From IMG/VR virus record IMGVR_UViG_3300046000_007017, positions 1 through 37,972 of that record: a DNA stretch of 37,972 bases; one strand, 5' to 3'. The translations under genes were made by a program, and so were the position numbers. Origin of the DNA: a virus. Positions 23,862 to 29,703 of this stretch are shown here, in pieces. The notes below the pieces were generated by a model. It did no database searches, was not told where the DNA came from, and saw only the letters and a program-made list of their open reading frames with translations. The stretch's first letter is position 1. Each line of letters opens with the position of its first letter.

Positions 23862-23892
23862 TTAATGTACTAACAACAACCACTCAATCAAA

Positions 23893-24186
23893 ATGTTCAT
23901 CCCATTCGAACCAATCCTCGGATTCACCTGCGCGACGGTTTCAACCTTCGCTCTGTGGCTTGCTCAATCCGAAATGGCTATACCCGAACCAGCAAAGGGC
24001 TGGATCGAAACTGGCGGAACCGTCGGCCTGATCGGCGGCCTGTCATTTGGATGTGCCACGCTCTGGAAAGCCAATCAGGCGCAAAAGAAGGAGATGGCCG
24101 AGCTTAACAAGGAAATCCGCTCCGACTGGAAAACGCAAAACGACCGTTTGATTGCCACGCTTGAGAAATTGGACTCTAAACACTAA
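23893..24186 (+). CDS. Holin candidate
   Basis: 97 residues directly upstream of the lipoprotein and amidase genes. Two hydrophobic segments (ILGFTCATVSTFALWLA, 8-24; GGTVGLIGGLSFGCATLW, 41-58) are followed by a charged coiled tail (QAQKKEMAELNKEIRSDWKTQNDRL). This two-helix layout plus position in the lysis cassette points to a holin that opens the inner membrane for the amidase. An i-spanin-like role is an alternative because of the long coiled tail. Confidence 0.68.
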   Translation: MFIPFEPILGFTCATVSTFALWLAQSEMAIPEPAKGWIETGGTVGLIGGLSFGCATLWKANQAQKKEMAELNKEIRSDWKTQNDRLIATLEKLDSKH

Positions 24187-24198
24187 CACAAAAACAGC

Positions 24199-24345
24199 AT
24201 GAACAAAATTGCCATTCTTTGCCTAGCCATCGCCCTCAACAGTTGCGGGACTCCGATGGACATCCGAACCTCTAACGAATACGGGACTTACACCTACTCG
24301 TCGAAACGCGGACTTTCTGTCGAGGTGATTCACTCGTTCAAATGA
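24199..24345 (+). CDS. Small lipoprotein of the lysis cassette
   Basis: 48 residues: MNKIAILCLAIALNSCGTP. A lysine, a hydrophobic stretch and a lipobox-like ALNSC place the acylated Cys at residue 16. The mature part is only about 33 residues, with Tyr/Ser-rich GTYTYSSKRGLSVEVI. Such tiny lipoproteins between holin and endolysin genes are common; an outer-membrane spanin (Rz1-like) role would fit a Gram-negative host, but the usual Pro-rich region is missing. Confidence 0.65.
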   Translation: MNKIAILCLAIALNSCGTPMDIRTSNEYGTYTYSSKRGLSVEVIHSFK

Positions 24346-24376
24346 CGCCCGCAACCCCGGATCGGGCCGCTGACAG

Positions 24377-24949
24377 ATGAAACCGAAAATCGCAATTTGC
24401 GTTGGGCATTCGCGCATCGTCAACGGCCATGCCGAGGGCGGCGCGGTATCGGTCGGCAACGTCTCCGAGTGGACCTATAACCGCGATCTAGCGAATCTGA
24501 TTTCAGCTTCGCTCGATGACCTCGGCGTCGATTCCATCATCGTCTCTGAATACGCGGGCGAGGGCTACGGGGCCGCGCAACGCTGGCTCGCTGGATGCCT
24601 GCGCACGATGGGAGCGACGGTGGCAATTGAGCTTCATTTCAACAGCGCAGACGATCCAGCCGCGAACGGTCACGAGTGGCTCCACTGGCATTCGTCGGCT
24701 AACGGGAAACGCCTGGCGGAAGCGCTCAACCGGGAAATGAGTGCCGGCGTCCCAGACCTTCGCGCCCGAGGGCTGAAACCGAAGGCCGCAGGCGACCGGG
24801 GCGCGGAGTTCCTGCGGCTGACGCACTGCCCTGCCGTCATCGTCGAGACGGGATTCGGGTCATCGCCGCATGACTGGAAAATCCTCGTGCAGCAAAAACC
24901 CAGCATTGCCCACGCCATCGCTGGCGGAATCGCGGATTTCCTGCGCTGA
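24377..24949 (+). CDS. Endolysin, N-acetylmuramoyl-L-alanine amidase (Amidase_3)
   Basis: 190 residues. Zinc ligands of the Amidase_3 fold are all visible: His11 in CVGHS, Glu31 in SEWTYN, His87 in IELHFNSA, and catalytic Glu157 in VIVETGF. It cleaves the bond between MurNAc and L-Ala of peptidoglycan. There is no signal peptide and no cell-wall binding domain, so it should depend on the holin upstream for release. It is the last gene of the late region and is followed by a strong terminator. Confidence 0.92.
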   Translation: MKPKIAICVGHSRIVNGHAEGGAVSVGNVSEWTYNRDLANLISASLDDLGVDSIIVSEYAGEGYGAAQRWLAGCLRTMGATVAIELHFNSADDPAANGHEWLHWHSSANGKRLAEALNREMSAGVPDLRARGLKPKAAGDRGAEFLRLTHCPAVIVETGFGSSPHDWKILVQQKPSIAHAIAGGIADFLR

Positions 24950-24963
24950 ATCCCGCTTTTCCC

Positions 24964-24993
24964 AGCCGGTTCCCTATCAGAACCGGCTTTTTT
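24964..24993 (+). terminator. Intrinsic terminator at the end of the late region
   Basis: Perfect 9-bp stem AGCCGGTTC / GAACCGGCT with 7-nt loop CCTATCA, followed by six T. It ends late transcription before the early promoter at 25079. Confidence 0.95.
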
Positions 24994-25065
24994 GTGCCCA
25001 ATTCCCTAATTTATTCGCCCGATTGCCTTACTCCCACAAGGGTTTGCGGAAAATCGTCATTCCCG

Positions 25066-25107
25066 CATGATTTAATCGTTGACGCAATCAAGTTCGTGAA
25101 GTAGGTT
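25066..25107 (+). promoter_or_regulatory. Early promoter P1 within a duplicated 29-bp element
   Basis: TTGACG (25079-25084), a 17-base spacer and TAGGTT (25102-25107) form a good sigma-70-type promoter. Bases 25066-25094 are identical to 28415-28443, so the -35 region and its upstream flank exist in two copies driving different genes. Short inverted ends TGATT and AATCA flank the -35 hexamer, as for a repressor site. The first gene starts at 25158, giving a leader of about 44 bases. Confidence 0.8.
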
Positions 25108-25157
25108 CTTTTCAGTTGCACGACGCAACGCCAGCCCCAACCACCAACCACCACCAA

Positions 25158-25310
25158 ATGAAATACACATTCACAATCAGTCCAGCCAACCAAGCAGCAT
25201 TCACCCGCGTCAGTGATGACCGCAACTTTGAAGAAGCGCTCCTCACCGCAAAAATGTTCCAAGAGAGCTTCCCCGGAGCGCGGATCGAAATCAATCGGCG
25301 GAAGTTCTGA
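25158..25310 (+). CDS. Small early protein, unknown
   Basis: 50 residues from the ATG at 25158 (MKYTFTISPANQAAF), first gene after P1. Longer in-frame readings reach into the promoter leader and are unlikely. A beta hairpin then a helix (RNFEEALLTAKMFQESF), and GARIEINRRKF at the end. No known motif. The leader is ACC-repeat rich without a Shine-Dalgarno site. Confidence 0.6.
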   Translation: MKYTFTISPANQAAFTRVSDDRNFEEALLTAKMFQESFPGARIEINRRKF

Positions 25311-25313
25311 AAA

Positions 25314-25372
25314 TAACCAACCCCGCCGGTTCCACCCCGGCAAAACAACCCCAACCGAAAACCACACCATGA
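25314..25372 (+). repeat. 59-bp intergenic linker, copy A
   Basis: Identical over 59 bases to 26957-27015. It runs from a TAA through a T-arm-like hairpin (25325-25341: stem GCCGG/CCGGC, loop TTCCACC) and an AC-rich leader to the start codon of the next gene plus one base. Confidence 0.92.
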
Positions 25373-25554
25373 CCGCAACAACATCCACATCCGCCCAACA
25401 ATACGTTGATCACTGCCTTGCAAAACGCGACGAGGCCCGAGACAAGGCAATTTACTCAGCAGTTCACGGTGACCCGATTCAAGCAGCAAAAGACCTGTCA
25501 TCGTTTCACGCCGCATGGGCATTGCACGCTCAAGCTGTTGGCAATCTCGCCTAA
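25369..25554 (+). CDS. Small early protein, unknown
   Basis: 61 residues from the ATG at 25369, inside the end of the 59-bp linker. Helical throughout: QQYVDHCLAKRDEARDKAIY, then AAKDLSSFHAAWALHAQAVGNLA. No signal peptide or membrane segment. A helix-hairpin peptide of this type could be a binding inhibitor, but nothing identifies a target. Confidence 0.6.
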   Translation: MTATTSTSAQQYVDHCLAKRDEARDKAIYSAVHGDPIQAAKDLSSFHAAWALHAQAVGNLA

Positions 25555-25561
25555 CCCACCC

Positions 25562-25578
25562 GCCGGTTCCACCCCGGC
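25562..25578 (+). repeat. Intergenic hairpin with T-arm-like loop
   Basis: Stem GCCGG/CCGGC, loop TTCCACC, seven bases after the preceding TAA. Followed by the AC-rich leader AACTCAACCCCAACC, related to the 59-bp linker but not identical. Confidence 0.85.
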
Positions 25579-25606
25579 TAACTCAACCCCAACCAAAAAC
25601 AATACC

Positions 25607-25912
25607 ATGACAACCACCGAAACACCCGCCCAGACCCTCGCCCGCCTTCCCATCGCCAGAACGGCACCAGCGCGAGCCGCGTTCGCCCGCTGCATTGCCT
25701 CAGCGGAGGGCGCCGCCACACGCGGCTGGACCATCCGCAAGGGCAGCGTTGCCCCCAGCGCCCGCAGGTCAACCGTCTACATCTACGCAACCCCGACCGG
25801 CGGAGACGAGCGCAGGATCTGGGAGGAGGAAACCCGCTTCGGCGGCTACAATGCCCCGCTCACCGGACCTAGACTCGCCGCCCTGGAGTCAGCCCTGAAT
25901 ACTCTCGCCTAA
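25607..25912 (+). CDS. Small early protein, unknown
   Basis: 101 residues from the ATG at 25607 (MTTTETPAQTLARLP). Basic, with helix ARAAFARCIASAEGAA, a strand pair STVYIYATPTG, and the ending GPRLAALESALNTLA. The same C-terminal wording (HAQAVGNLA versus ESALNTLA) with LA at the end is shared loosely with the gene before it. Function not recognised. Confidence 0.6.
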   Translation: MTTTETPAQTLARLPIARTAPARAAFARCIASAEGAATRGWTIRKGSVAPSARRSTVYIYATPTGGDERRIWEEETRFGGYNAPLTGPRLAALESALNTLA

Positions 25913-25919
25913 CAAACCC

Positions 25920-25936
25920 GCCGGTTCCACCCCGGC
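25920..25936 (+). repeat. Intergenic hairpin with T-arm-like loop
   Basis: Stem GCCGG/CCGGC, loop TTCCACC, seven bases after the TAA at 25910-25912, followed by an AC-rich leader to the ATG at 25964. Confidence 0.85.
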
Positions 25937-25963
25937 AACGCCAACCCCAATCGAACAAACCAA

Positions 25964-26137
25964 ATGAAAGCCATTATCGCCAGCTACATCGCCGCAGGAT
26001 ACACGGAGGAATATATCCTCCTGCAACAGGAGAAGGCCCTGGCCCATCTTCGCAATGGGACTCGCCCTGACGGCGAGGCATCCGACATGGAGTGCGATTT
26101 TTACTGTAACTCCAGCTTTGAAAAAACAACACCATGA
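25964..26137 (+). CDS. Small early protein, unknown
   Basis: 57 residues (MKAIIASYIAAGYTEEYILL...). The last codons CCA TGA overlap the next gene's ATG (26134). N-terminal helix, acidic end with two Cys (MECDFYCNSS). The last 11 bases of its coding sequence before the next ATG belong to a 31-bp repeat. Confidence 0.6.
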   Translation: MKAIIASYIAAGYTEEYILLQQEKALAHLRNGTRPDGEASDMECDFYCNSSFEKTTP

Positions 26138-26153
26138 AAATCACTAACTACCA
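26123..26153 (+). repeat. 31-bp start-associated repeat, copy A
   Basis: Identical to 26769-26799. It spans 11 bases before and 20 bases from the ATG, so two unrelated proteins share the same leader and first six codons (MKITNY). Confidence 0.9.
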
Positions 26154-26562
26154 ACTAACCATGAATCCCTATCACAACTTTACCTTGAAACCGTGGAAAG
26201 TCGTCTGGCAAACCGACCTCGCCTGCGCCAAGGAATTCTTCGCGACCGAAGACGAGGCCCGTGCCGCCATCAACGGGGCAAAAGCCCCGTTTCAACCCTC
26301 GCCCGTCCTCTGGCCCACCGACGACAAAGACCGCGCCATCCAATGCCTAGATCACCTACGCGATTTCATCGGCTCCGTCCTTACCCTCGCGATGGAGGAT
26401 CAGGAACACTCCCTCTACTACAACCTGGGAGAAATGGACTACGGCACCGTCGATGTCGTTGAAGAACTCATCGACGAGATCGAATCCGTCATCCTGCCGT
26501 ATTTCGAGGACAACGATCCCATCTCCATGGGCTGGGTCAACGGTAGAACCGGACGACCATGA
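26134..26562 (+). CDS. Early protein, unknown (acidic)
   Basis: 142 residues. Begins MKITNYQLTMNPYHNF; ATG at 26161 is an alternative start. Central helix region DKDRAIQCLDHLRDFIGSVLTLAMEDQEHS followed by acidic DVVEELIDEIESVILPYFEDNDP. Overall acidic, soluble and without a recognised domain. Translation is coupled to its neighbours (ATGA overlaps at 26134 and 26559). Acidic small proteins in phage early regions are often host-takeover or anti-defence factors; this is a general possibility only. Confidence 0.65.
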   Translation: MKITNYQLTMNPYHNFTLKPWKVVWQTDLACAKEFFATEDEARAAINGAKAPFQPSPVLWPTDDKDRAIQCLDHLRDFIGSVLTLAMEDQEHSLYYNLGEMDYGTVDVVEELIDEIESVILPYFEDNDPISMGWVNGRTGRP

Positions 26563-26783
26563 TCGCATCCATCTACCACTACGCCACGCTGCCACTCGCC
26601 GACGTGGAGCCTTGTTTCCGCGTGCCCGTTCCACCCGACAGCTTTCTAAGCCAAGACGGCACTTCCGGCGAACTCTCCCTCCTTCTCAAATCCGGATACC
26701 GATGGATTCGCACGGATGGCGAATTCTGCATCTTTGAAAAAACTCTCCGCGAGGGAATCCCCGCCAACAAAACAACACCATGA
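26559..26783 (+). CDS. Small early protein, unknown
   Basis: 74 residues, ATGA overlaps at both ends. Beta-rich start (MIASIYHYATLPLADVEPCFRVPV) and a strand pair near LLLKSGYRWIRTDGEFCIFEKT. The C-terminal AGAACAACACC-type end NKTTP mirrors the FEKTTP end of the gene at 25964 because both run through copies of the 31-bp repeat. Confidence 0.6.
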   Translation: MIASIYHYATLPLADVEPCFRVPVPPDSFLSQDGTSGELSLLLKSGYRWIRTDGEFCIFEKTLREGIPANKTTP

Positions 26784-26799
26784 AAATCACTAACTACCA
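26769..26799 (+). repeat. 31-bp start-associated repeat, copy B
   Basis: Second copy of the leader plus first codons also found at 26123-26153. Confidence 0.9.
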
Positions 26800-26959
26800 C
26801 AACGAAGAAGTCACATTCACCACCGGCCAAACCGTAACCTACGTTACGGACGACGGAACGATGATCGCCGCAACAATCGCCGGATTCTCGGAGGGATTCA
26901 TCGACCTCTCATTTTCCGACGGAGACACGGGTAGCGAACTTCCGTCCGCCTGCTTCTAA
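26780..26959 (+). CDS. Small early protein, unknown
   Basis: 59 residues: MKITNYHNEEVTFTTGQTVTY..., a beta-rich, acidic mini-protein resembling a small barrel (VTYVTDDGTMIAATIAGFSEGFIDL). No recognised domain. Its first six codons are identical to those of the gene at 26134. The stop TAA is the first three bases of the 59-bp linker copy B. Confidence 0.6.
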   Translation: MKITNYHNEEVTFTTGQTVTYVTDDGTMIAATIAGFSEGFIDLSFSDGDTGSELPSACF

Positions 26960-27015
26960 CCAACCCCGCCGGTTCCACCCCGGCAAAACAACCCCAACCG
27001 AAAACCACACCATGA
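26957..27015 (+). repeat. 59-bp intergenic linker, copy B
   Basis: Identical to 25314-25372; includes hairpin 26968-26984 (stem GCCGG/CCGGC, loop TTCCACC) and ends one base beyond the ATG at 27012. Confidence 0.92.
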
Positions 27016-27233
27016 AATACCAAGCAGAATTAAACGACAGCGGAAAATCCGAATGCTTCGACACCGAGGACGATGCACTGGCTTACATCGCAGAGAACTT
27101 CCAGACCGAATGGGAAAATATCGGAACGTGGGAAGATGAGGACGGGCGAACACTGGTCTTTATGACCCAGGATGCCGCCGACGCCGCCGCCAACAATTCC
27201 GATGTGATCGCCACCATTACCGCCCTCGCATGA
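27012..27233 (+). CDS. Small acidic early protein, unknown
   Basis: 73 residues (MKYQAELNDSGKSECFDTEDD...). Very acidic with Trp and a helical Ala/Asp end (AADAAANNSDVIATITAL). No known motif. ATGA overlap with the Mom-like gene suggests coupled expression with that modification enzyme. Confidence 0.6.
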   Translation: MKYQAELNDSGKSECFDTEDDALAYIAENFQTEWENIGTWEDEDGRTLVFMTQDAADAAANNSDVIATITALA

Positions 27234-27940
27234 AACCAAAACCAACCCACGGCGGGAAATGCCTTGGCGTCTTTGTAACTCCAATGCCAGCAAAAGAGGC
27301 CGAACCATGGATATTGATACGGCACTACGCAAAGCGCAAATGTCCAATTTCCTACGCGTTTGGCGCTTATAGAAATGGAGAGCTTTTGGGCGTCGTTACA
27401 TTTGGCACGCCCGCAAGCTCGCCGCTTAGGGAAGGCGTAGCTGGGAGGGAATGGGCGGAATCCGTTCTGGAGCTGAATAGGCTGTGTTGCATAAGCGAAA
27501 AGAACATGGCAAGCCTGCTGGTCGGAGCCGCGCTGCGGATGCTGCCAAAACCGTCTCTGGTCGTGAGCTACGCGGACACGTCACAAGGACACGTCGGCTA
27601 CATCTACCAAGCCACGAACTTCGTTTACACCGGACTGAGCGCAAAGCGCACGGACTGGAAAATAAAAGGCCGAGAACATCTTCACGGCGCAACAATAGCA
27701 GACGAAAGCAGAGGGAAAGCTAACCGCGCCGAATGGATGCGCGAGAAATACGGGGATGATTTCTACCTCGAAGATAGACCAAGGAAACACCGATACGTCT
27801 ATTTTTGCGGCAACAAGCGGCAACGTGCCGACATGCGCGCCGCGCTCCGCTACCCGCAAGAGCAATACCCAAAAGGGGAAAGCCTGCGATACGACGCAAC
27901 CGGAGAGATCAAAACCCAAAGCACCTTTATTCTTGCTTGA
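27230..27940 (+). CDS. mom: Mom-like DNA adenine modification enzyme
   Basis: 236 residues. Residues 31-135 carry the pattern of phage Mom proteins: HYAKR (32-36), YAFGAYRNGELLGVVTFG (42-59), ELNRL (81-85), ASLLVGAALRMLP (94-106), VVSYAD (111-116) and GHVGYIYQATNFVYTG (120-135). In phage Mu this GNAT-fold protein converts adenine in DNA to N6-carbamoylmethyladenine, protecting it from restriction. The first ten residues (MKPKPTHGGK) resemble the start of the small protein at 28214, suggesting a shared leader peptide or recombination point. The gene ends the first early block; the next promoter is just behind it at 27950. No Com-type translational activator is recognised. Confidence 0.85.
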   Translation: MKPKPTHGGKCLGVFVTPMPAKEAEPWILIRHYAKRKCPISYAFGAYRNGELLGVVTFGTPASSPLREGVAGREWAESVLELNRLCCISEKNMASLLVGAALRMLPKPSLVVSYADTSQGHVGYIYQATNFVYTGLSAKRTDWKIKGREHLHGATIADESRGKANRAEWMREKYGDDFYLEDRPRKHRYVYFCGNKRQRADMRAALRYPQEQYPKGESLRYDATGEIKTQSTFILA

Positions 27941-27949
27941 AAAAATAGT

Positions 27950-27977
27950 TTGCAAAATCAAAACCATCATTTAGAAT
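27950..27977 (+). promoter_or_regulatory. Early promoter P3, predicted near-leaderless
   Basis: TTGCAA, a 16-base spacer and TAGAAT (27972-27977) stand nine bases before the ATG at 27987. The expected transcription start lies about 0-5 bases before the start codon. Confidence 0.6.
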
Positions 27978-27986
27978 ACTCCCGCA

Positions 27987-28217
27987 ATGAAACTCCCGAT
28001 GCCAAAAGGCAAAATTACCATCCGCCATCGTCAGATGCGCAACGTCTTCCAGTGCTTCGCTGGAAGGAACTACATCACCGGCGCTTCTGGCGACGATGCC
28101 GATGACGCCGCCCAAGAACTCGCCAATCAATACGACGTGCCGAAAGGCTCGATAGCAACCGTCCACGGCTACAAAGAGCCAATCCAAATCACAATCCCAA
28201 TCAACGAAGAACAATGA
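27987..28217 (+). CDS. Small early protein, unknown
   Basis: 76 residues (MKLPMPKGKITIRHRQMRN...). Basic N-terminus, then DDADDAAQELANQYDVPKGS and a strand GYKEPIQITIPI. No known domain. ATGA overlap with the next gene. The promoter at 27950 belongs to this pair. Confidence 0.6.
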   Translation: MKLPMPKGKITIRHRQMRNVFQCFAGRNYITGASGDDADDAAQELANQYDVPKGSIATVHGYKEPIQITIPINEEQ

Positions 28218-28405
28218 AACCGAAACCATCCACCCACGGCGGAAAACGTGCCAACGCAGGCCGGAAAGCCACTGGCACAACCACCGTAAGCCGCTCAGTC
28301 TCGATGCCGGTCAGAACATGGGCCGCGCTCGATGCAGCCCGAGAAGGGCAACCGCGAGGCGTTTTTATTGCAGAAAGGCTTGGTTTTCAACGACTTAAAA
28401 AATAA
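28214..28405 (+). CDS. Small basic protein, possible ribbon-helix-helix regulator
   Basis: 63 residues. Starts MKPKPSTHGGKRANAGRK, a basic N-terminal tag I often see on small phage proteins, then TTVSRSVSMPVRTWAALDAAREGQPRGVFIAERL: one strand and two helices in the spacing of a ribbon-helix-helix (Arc/CopG) fold. It would bind DNA as a dimer, possibly at the inverted TGATT/AATCA ends of the promoter element 10 bases after its stop. That link is inference. Confidence 0.6.
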   Translation: MKPKPSTHGGKRANAGRKATGTTTVSRSVSMPVRTWAALDAAREGQPRGVFIAERLGFQRLKK

Positions 28406-28414
28406 TCATTTTCA

Positions 28415-28456
28415 CATGATTTAATCGTTGACGCAATCAAGTTTTTAACGTAAATT
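28415..28456 (+). promoter_or_regulatory. Early promoter P2, second copy of the 29-bp element, predicted leaderless
   Basis: Bases 28415-28443 repeat 25066-25094. TTGACG (28428-28433), 17-base spacer, TAAATT (28451-28456). The ATG at 28463 follows six bases later, so transcription should start at or beside the start codon. Confidence 0.82.
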
Positions 28457-28462
28457 TTGCGC

Positions 28463-28621
28463 ATGTCCAACACCAACCGCACCGCCGCCCAACAAGAACT
28501 CGCCAACCTGAACCGCGAAATCGCCAACCTCATCAAATACGCGCTCCTTCCAGAAAGCTTCGGAGGCAACGTCAACGCCATCAACGCCCGCAGAATGGAG
28601 CTTATCGCTTCGCTGAACTGA
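28463..28621 (+). CDS. Small helical protein from a leaderless transcript
   Basis: 52 residues: MSNTNRTAAQQELANLNREIANLIKY..., a coiled-coil-like helix, then ARRMELIASLN. The -10 box of P2 ends six bases before the ATG, so there is no untranslated leader. No function recognised. A GAAA-loop hairpin follows the stop. Confidence 0.62.
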   Translation: MSNTNRTAAQQELANLNREIANLIKYALLPESFGGNVNAINARRMELIASLN

Positions 28622-28632
28622 GAATCCAAAAC

Positions 28633-28652
28633 GGCGGGGAGAAATCCCCGCC
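28633..28652 (+). repeat. Intergenic hairpin with GAAA tetraloop
   Basis: Perfect 8-bp stem GGCGGGGA/TCCCCGCC with GAAA loop, 11 bases after a stop codon, followed by TTTCC. Same location type as the T-arm-like hairpins but with a different loop; the short T-run could make it a weak terminator. Confidence 0.8.
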
Positions 28653-28660
28653 TTTCCAAC

Positions 28661-28735
28661 ATGAAGCAAATTTCGCTCAAGCAGGCCGAGCAATTGGCGA
28701 CAGAAAACAAGATCCGCCTGATCCACTCAATCTAA
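28661..28735 (+). CDS. Possible 24-residue peptide
   Basis: MKQISLKQAEQLATENKIRL... ends TAA at 28733-28735. It sits exactly between two intergenic hairpins, in the position every real gene occupies here. Too short to judge by composition alone. Confidence 0.38.
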   Translation: MKQISLKQAEQLATENKIRLIHSI

Positions 28736-28742
28736 TAACCCG

Positions 28743-28765
28743 CCGGGGAGTTCGATCCTCCCCGG
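28743..28765 (+). repeat. Intergenic hairpin with T-arm-like loop
   Basis: Perfect 8-bp stem CCGGGGAG/CTCCCCGG, 7-nt loop TTCGATC that fits the T-loop pattern TTCRANY. Seven bases after the TAA at 28735. Confidence 0.88.
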
Positions 28766-28794
28766 AAAACCAAACATCACCAATCAAAAAAAAT

Positions 28795-29202
28795 ATGAAA
28801 ATGACAAAAAAAGAGCTGACCGACCGGGCGAAAAACCTTGGTTATTCGATCAATATTCAGGACGGCGAAATCGAAGCCTACCCCAAAGGAATGCGCGGCG
28901 ACGCATCCATTTTTGAGAGCGACGACGCCGACGGTAGCGGGCGGATTTCGATTATCGCGACGATCAAAGCAGACCGCACTTCGTGCTTCGCCGCCAAGGT
29001 GGAAGGTCAACCGATCAAAGAGGACTCCAAGGCCGCGCTCATCGAATGGCACGCCTACCACGGTGCCGAGTGGCTCGACAAGCTACAAATGGCATGGATG
29101 TATGGCCGTTATGACGGATTCTCTACATCAAATGTGAGCAGTTCGCTCCAGCAACTTAGAAACACTAACGGTCACAGCATCATCGCCGCCATCACCGCCT
29201 GA
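28795..29202 (+). CDS. Early protein, unknown
   Basis: 135 residues (MKMTKKELTDRAKNLGYSIN...). Alpha/beta with a helix-rich C-terminus (SKAALIEWHAYHGAEWLDKLQMAWMYGRYDGF). Conserved Trp/Tyr suggest a folded core. No recognised motif. Flanked on both sides by T-arm-like hairpins (28743 and 29212), so it looks like one unit of the cassette-like early region. Confidence 0.62.
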   Translation: MKMTKKELTDRAKNLGYSINIQDGEIEAYPKGMRGDASIFESDDADGSGRISIIATIKADRTSCFAAKVEGQPIKEDSKAALIEWHAYHGAEWLDKLQMAWMYGRYDGFSTSNVSSSLQQLRNTNGHSIIAAITA

Positions 29203-29211
29203 ACCCACCCC

Positions 29212-29230
29212 GGCGGGTTCCATCCCCGCC
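29212..29230 (+). repeat. Intergenic hairpin with T-arm-like loop
   Basis: Stem GGCGGG/CCCGCC, loop TTCCATC, nine bases after the TGA at 29200-29202, followed by ACC repeats up to the ATG at 29246. Confidence 0.85.
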
Positions 29231-29245
29231 ACCACCACCACCACT

Positions 29246-29584
29246 ATGAAAACCACTGAAGAAATCACCACCGCAATCAAAGCCATCAAACCGCGAGGAG
29301 CTTGGGCTCGAGCCCGCCAGACTTACGCTCTGGAATTACTCGCAGACGTGGAAGGGGATTTTTCCCATAAAAAACTCTTGAACGGCGCGGAGAACTGGCA
29401 GGCTTTCAGCGAGGGAGGTTGCGCCTTAATTTACGATAAGGACATCGCCGAGCGGGTTTGCTGCCCGTCACAATTAATCATTCGCCGCCACGGCAGGATT
29501 GACCCAAACCCCGTGGAGAACTGGATTCAATGTCAAACGCGGTGCTTGAAGCAAGCTGCTGCTCTGATCGCACGCCACGCCTGA
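29246..29584 (+). CDS. Early protein, unknown
   Basis: 112 residues (MKTTEEITTAIKAIKPRGAWARARQTY...). Helical, with ENWQAFSEGGCALIYDKDIAERVCCPS and a C-terminal helix LKQAAALIARHA. Three Cys (two adjacent at 73-74) are not spaced for zinc. I recognise the opening pattern from other phage early regions but not its function. Confidence 0.62.
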   Translation: MKTTEEITTAIKAIKPRGAWARARQTYALELLADVEGDFSHKKLLNGAENWQAFSEGGCALIYDKDIAERVCCPSQLIIRRHGRIDPNPVENWIQCQTRCLKQAAALIARHA

Positions 29585-29590
29585 CCAACC

Positions 29591-29613
29591 CGCCGGGGTC
29601 CAATCCCCCGGCG
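29591..29613 (+). repeat. Intergenic hairpin with T-arm-like loop
   Basis: Perfect 8-bp stem CGCCGGGG/CCCCGGCG with 7-nt loop TCCAATC, six bases after the TGA at 29582-29584. Confidence 0.86.
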
Positions 29614-29668
29614 CGGAAGGCCCGCCAGCCACCCTCCGAAACTATTTTCCCCAAACCGTAAATTTTCC

Positions 29669-29696
29669 TTTTCACCCTCAAATTTTCCGCTATGAG
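29669..29696 (+). promoter_or_regulatory. Possible promoter of the XRE regulator, predicted leaderless
   Basis: TTTTCA, a 16-base spacer and TATGAG end seven bases before the ATG at 29704. The alternative ATG at 29692 lies inside the -10 box, which argues for 29704 as the start. Confidence 0.42.
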
Positions 29697-29703
29697 TTTC
29701 CCC

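Noticed and set aside
25314-29613. CRISPR array
   Set aside because: Repeats are irregularly spaced, separated by genes, not by short spacers, and no cas genes exist.
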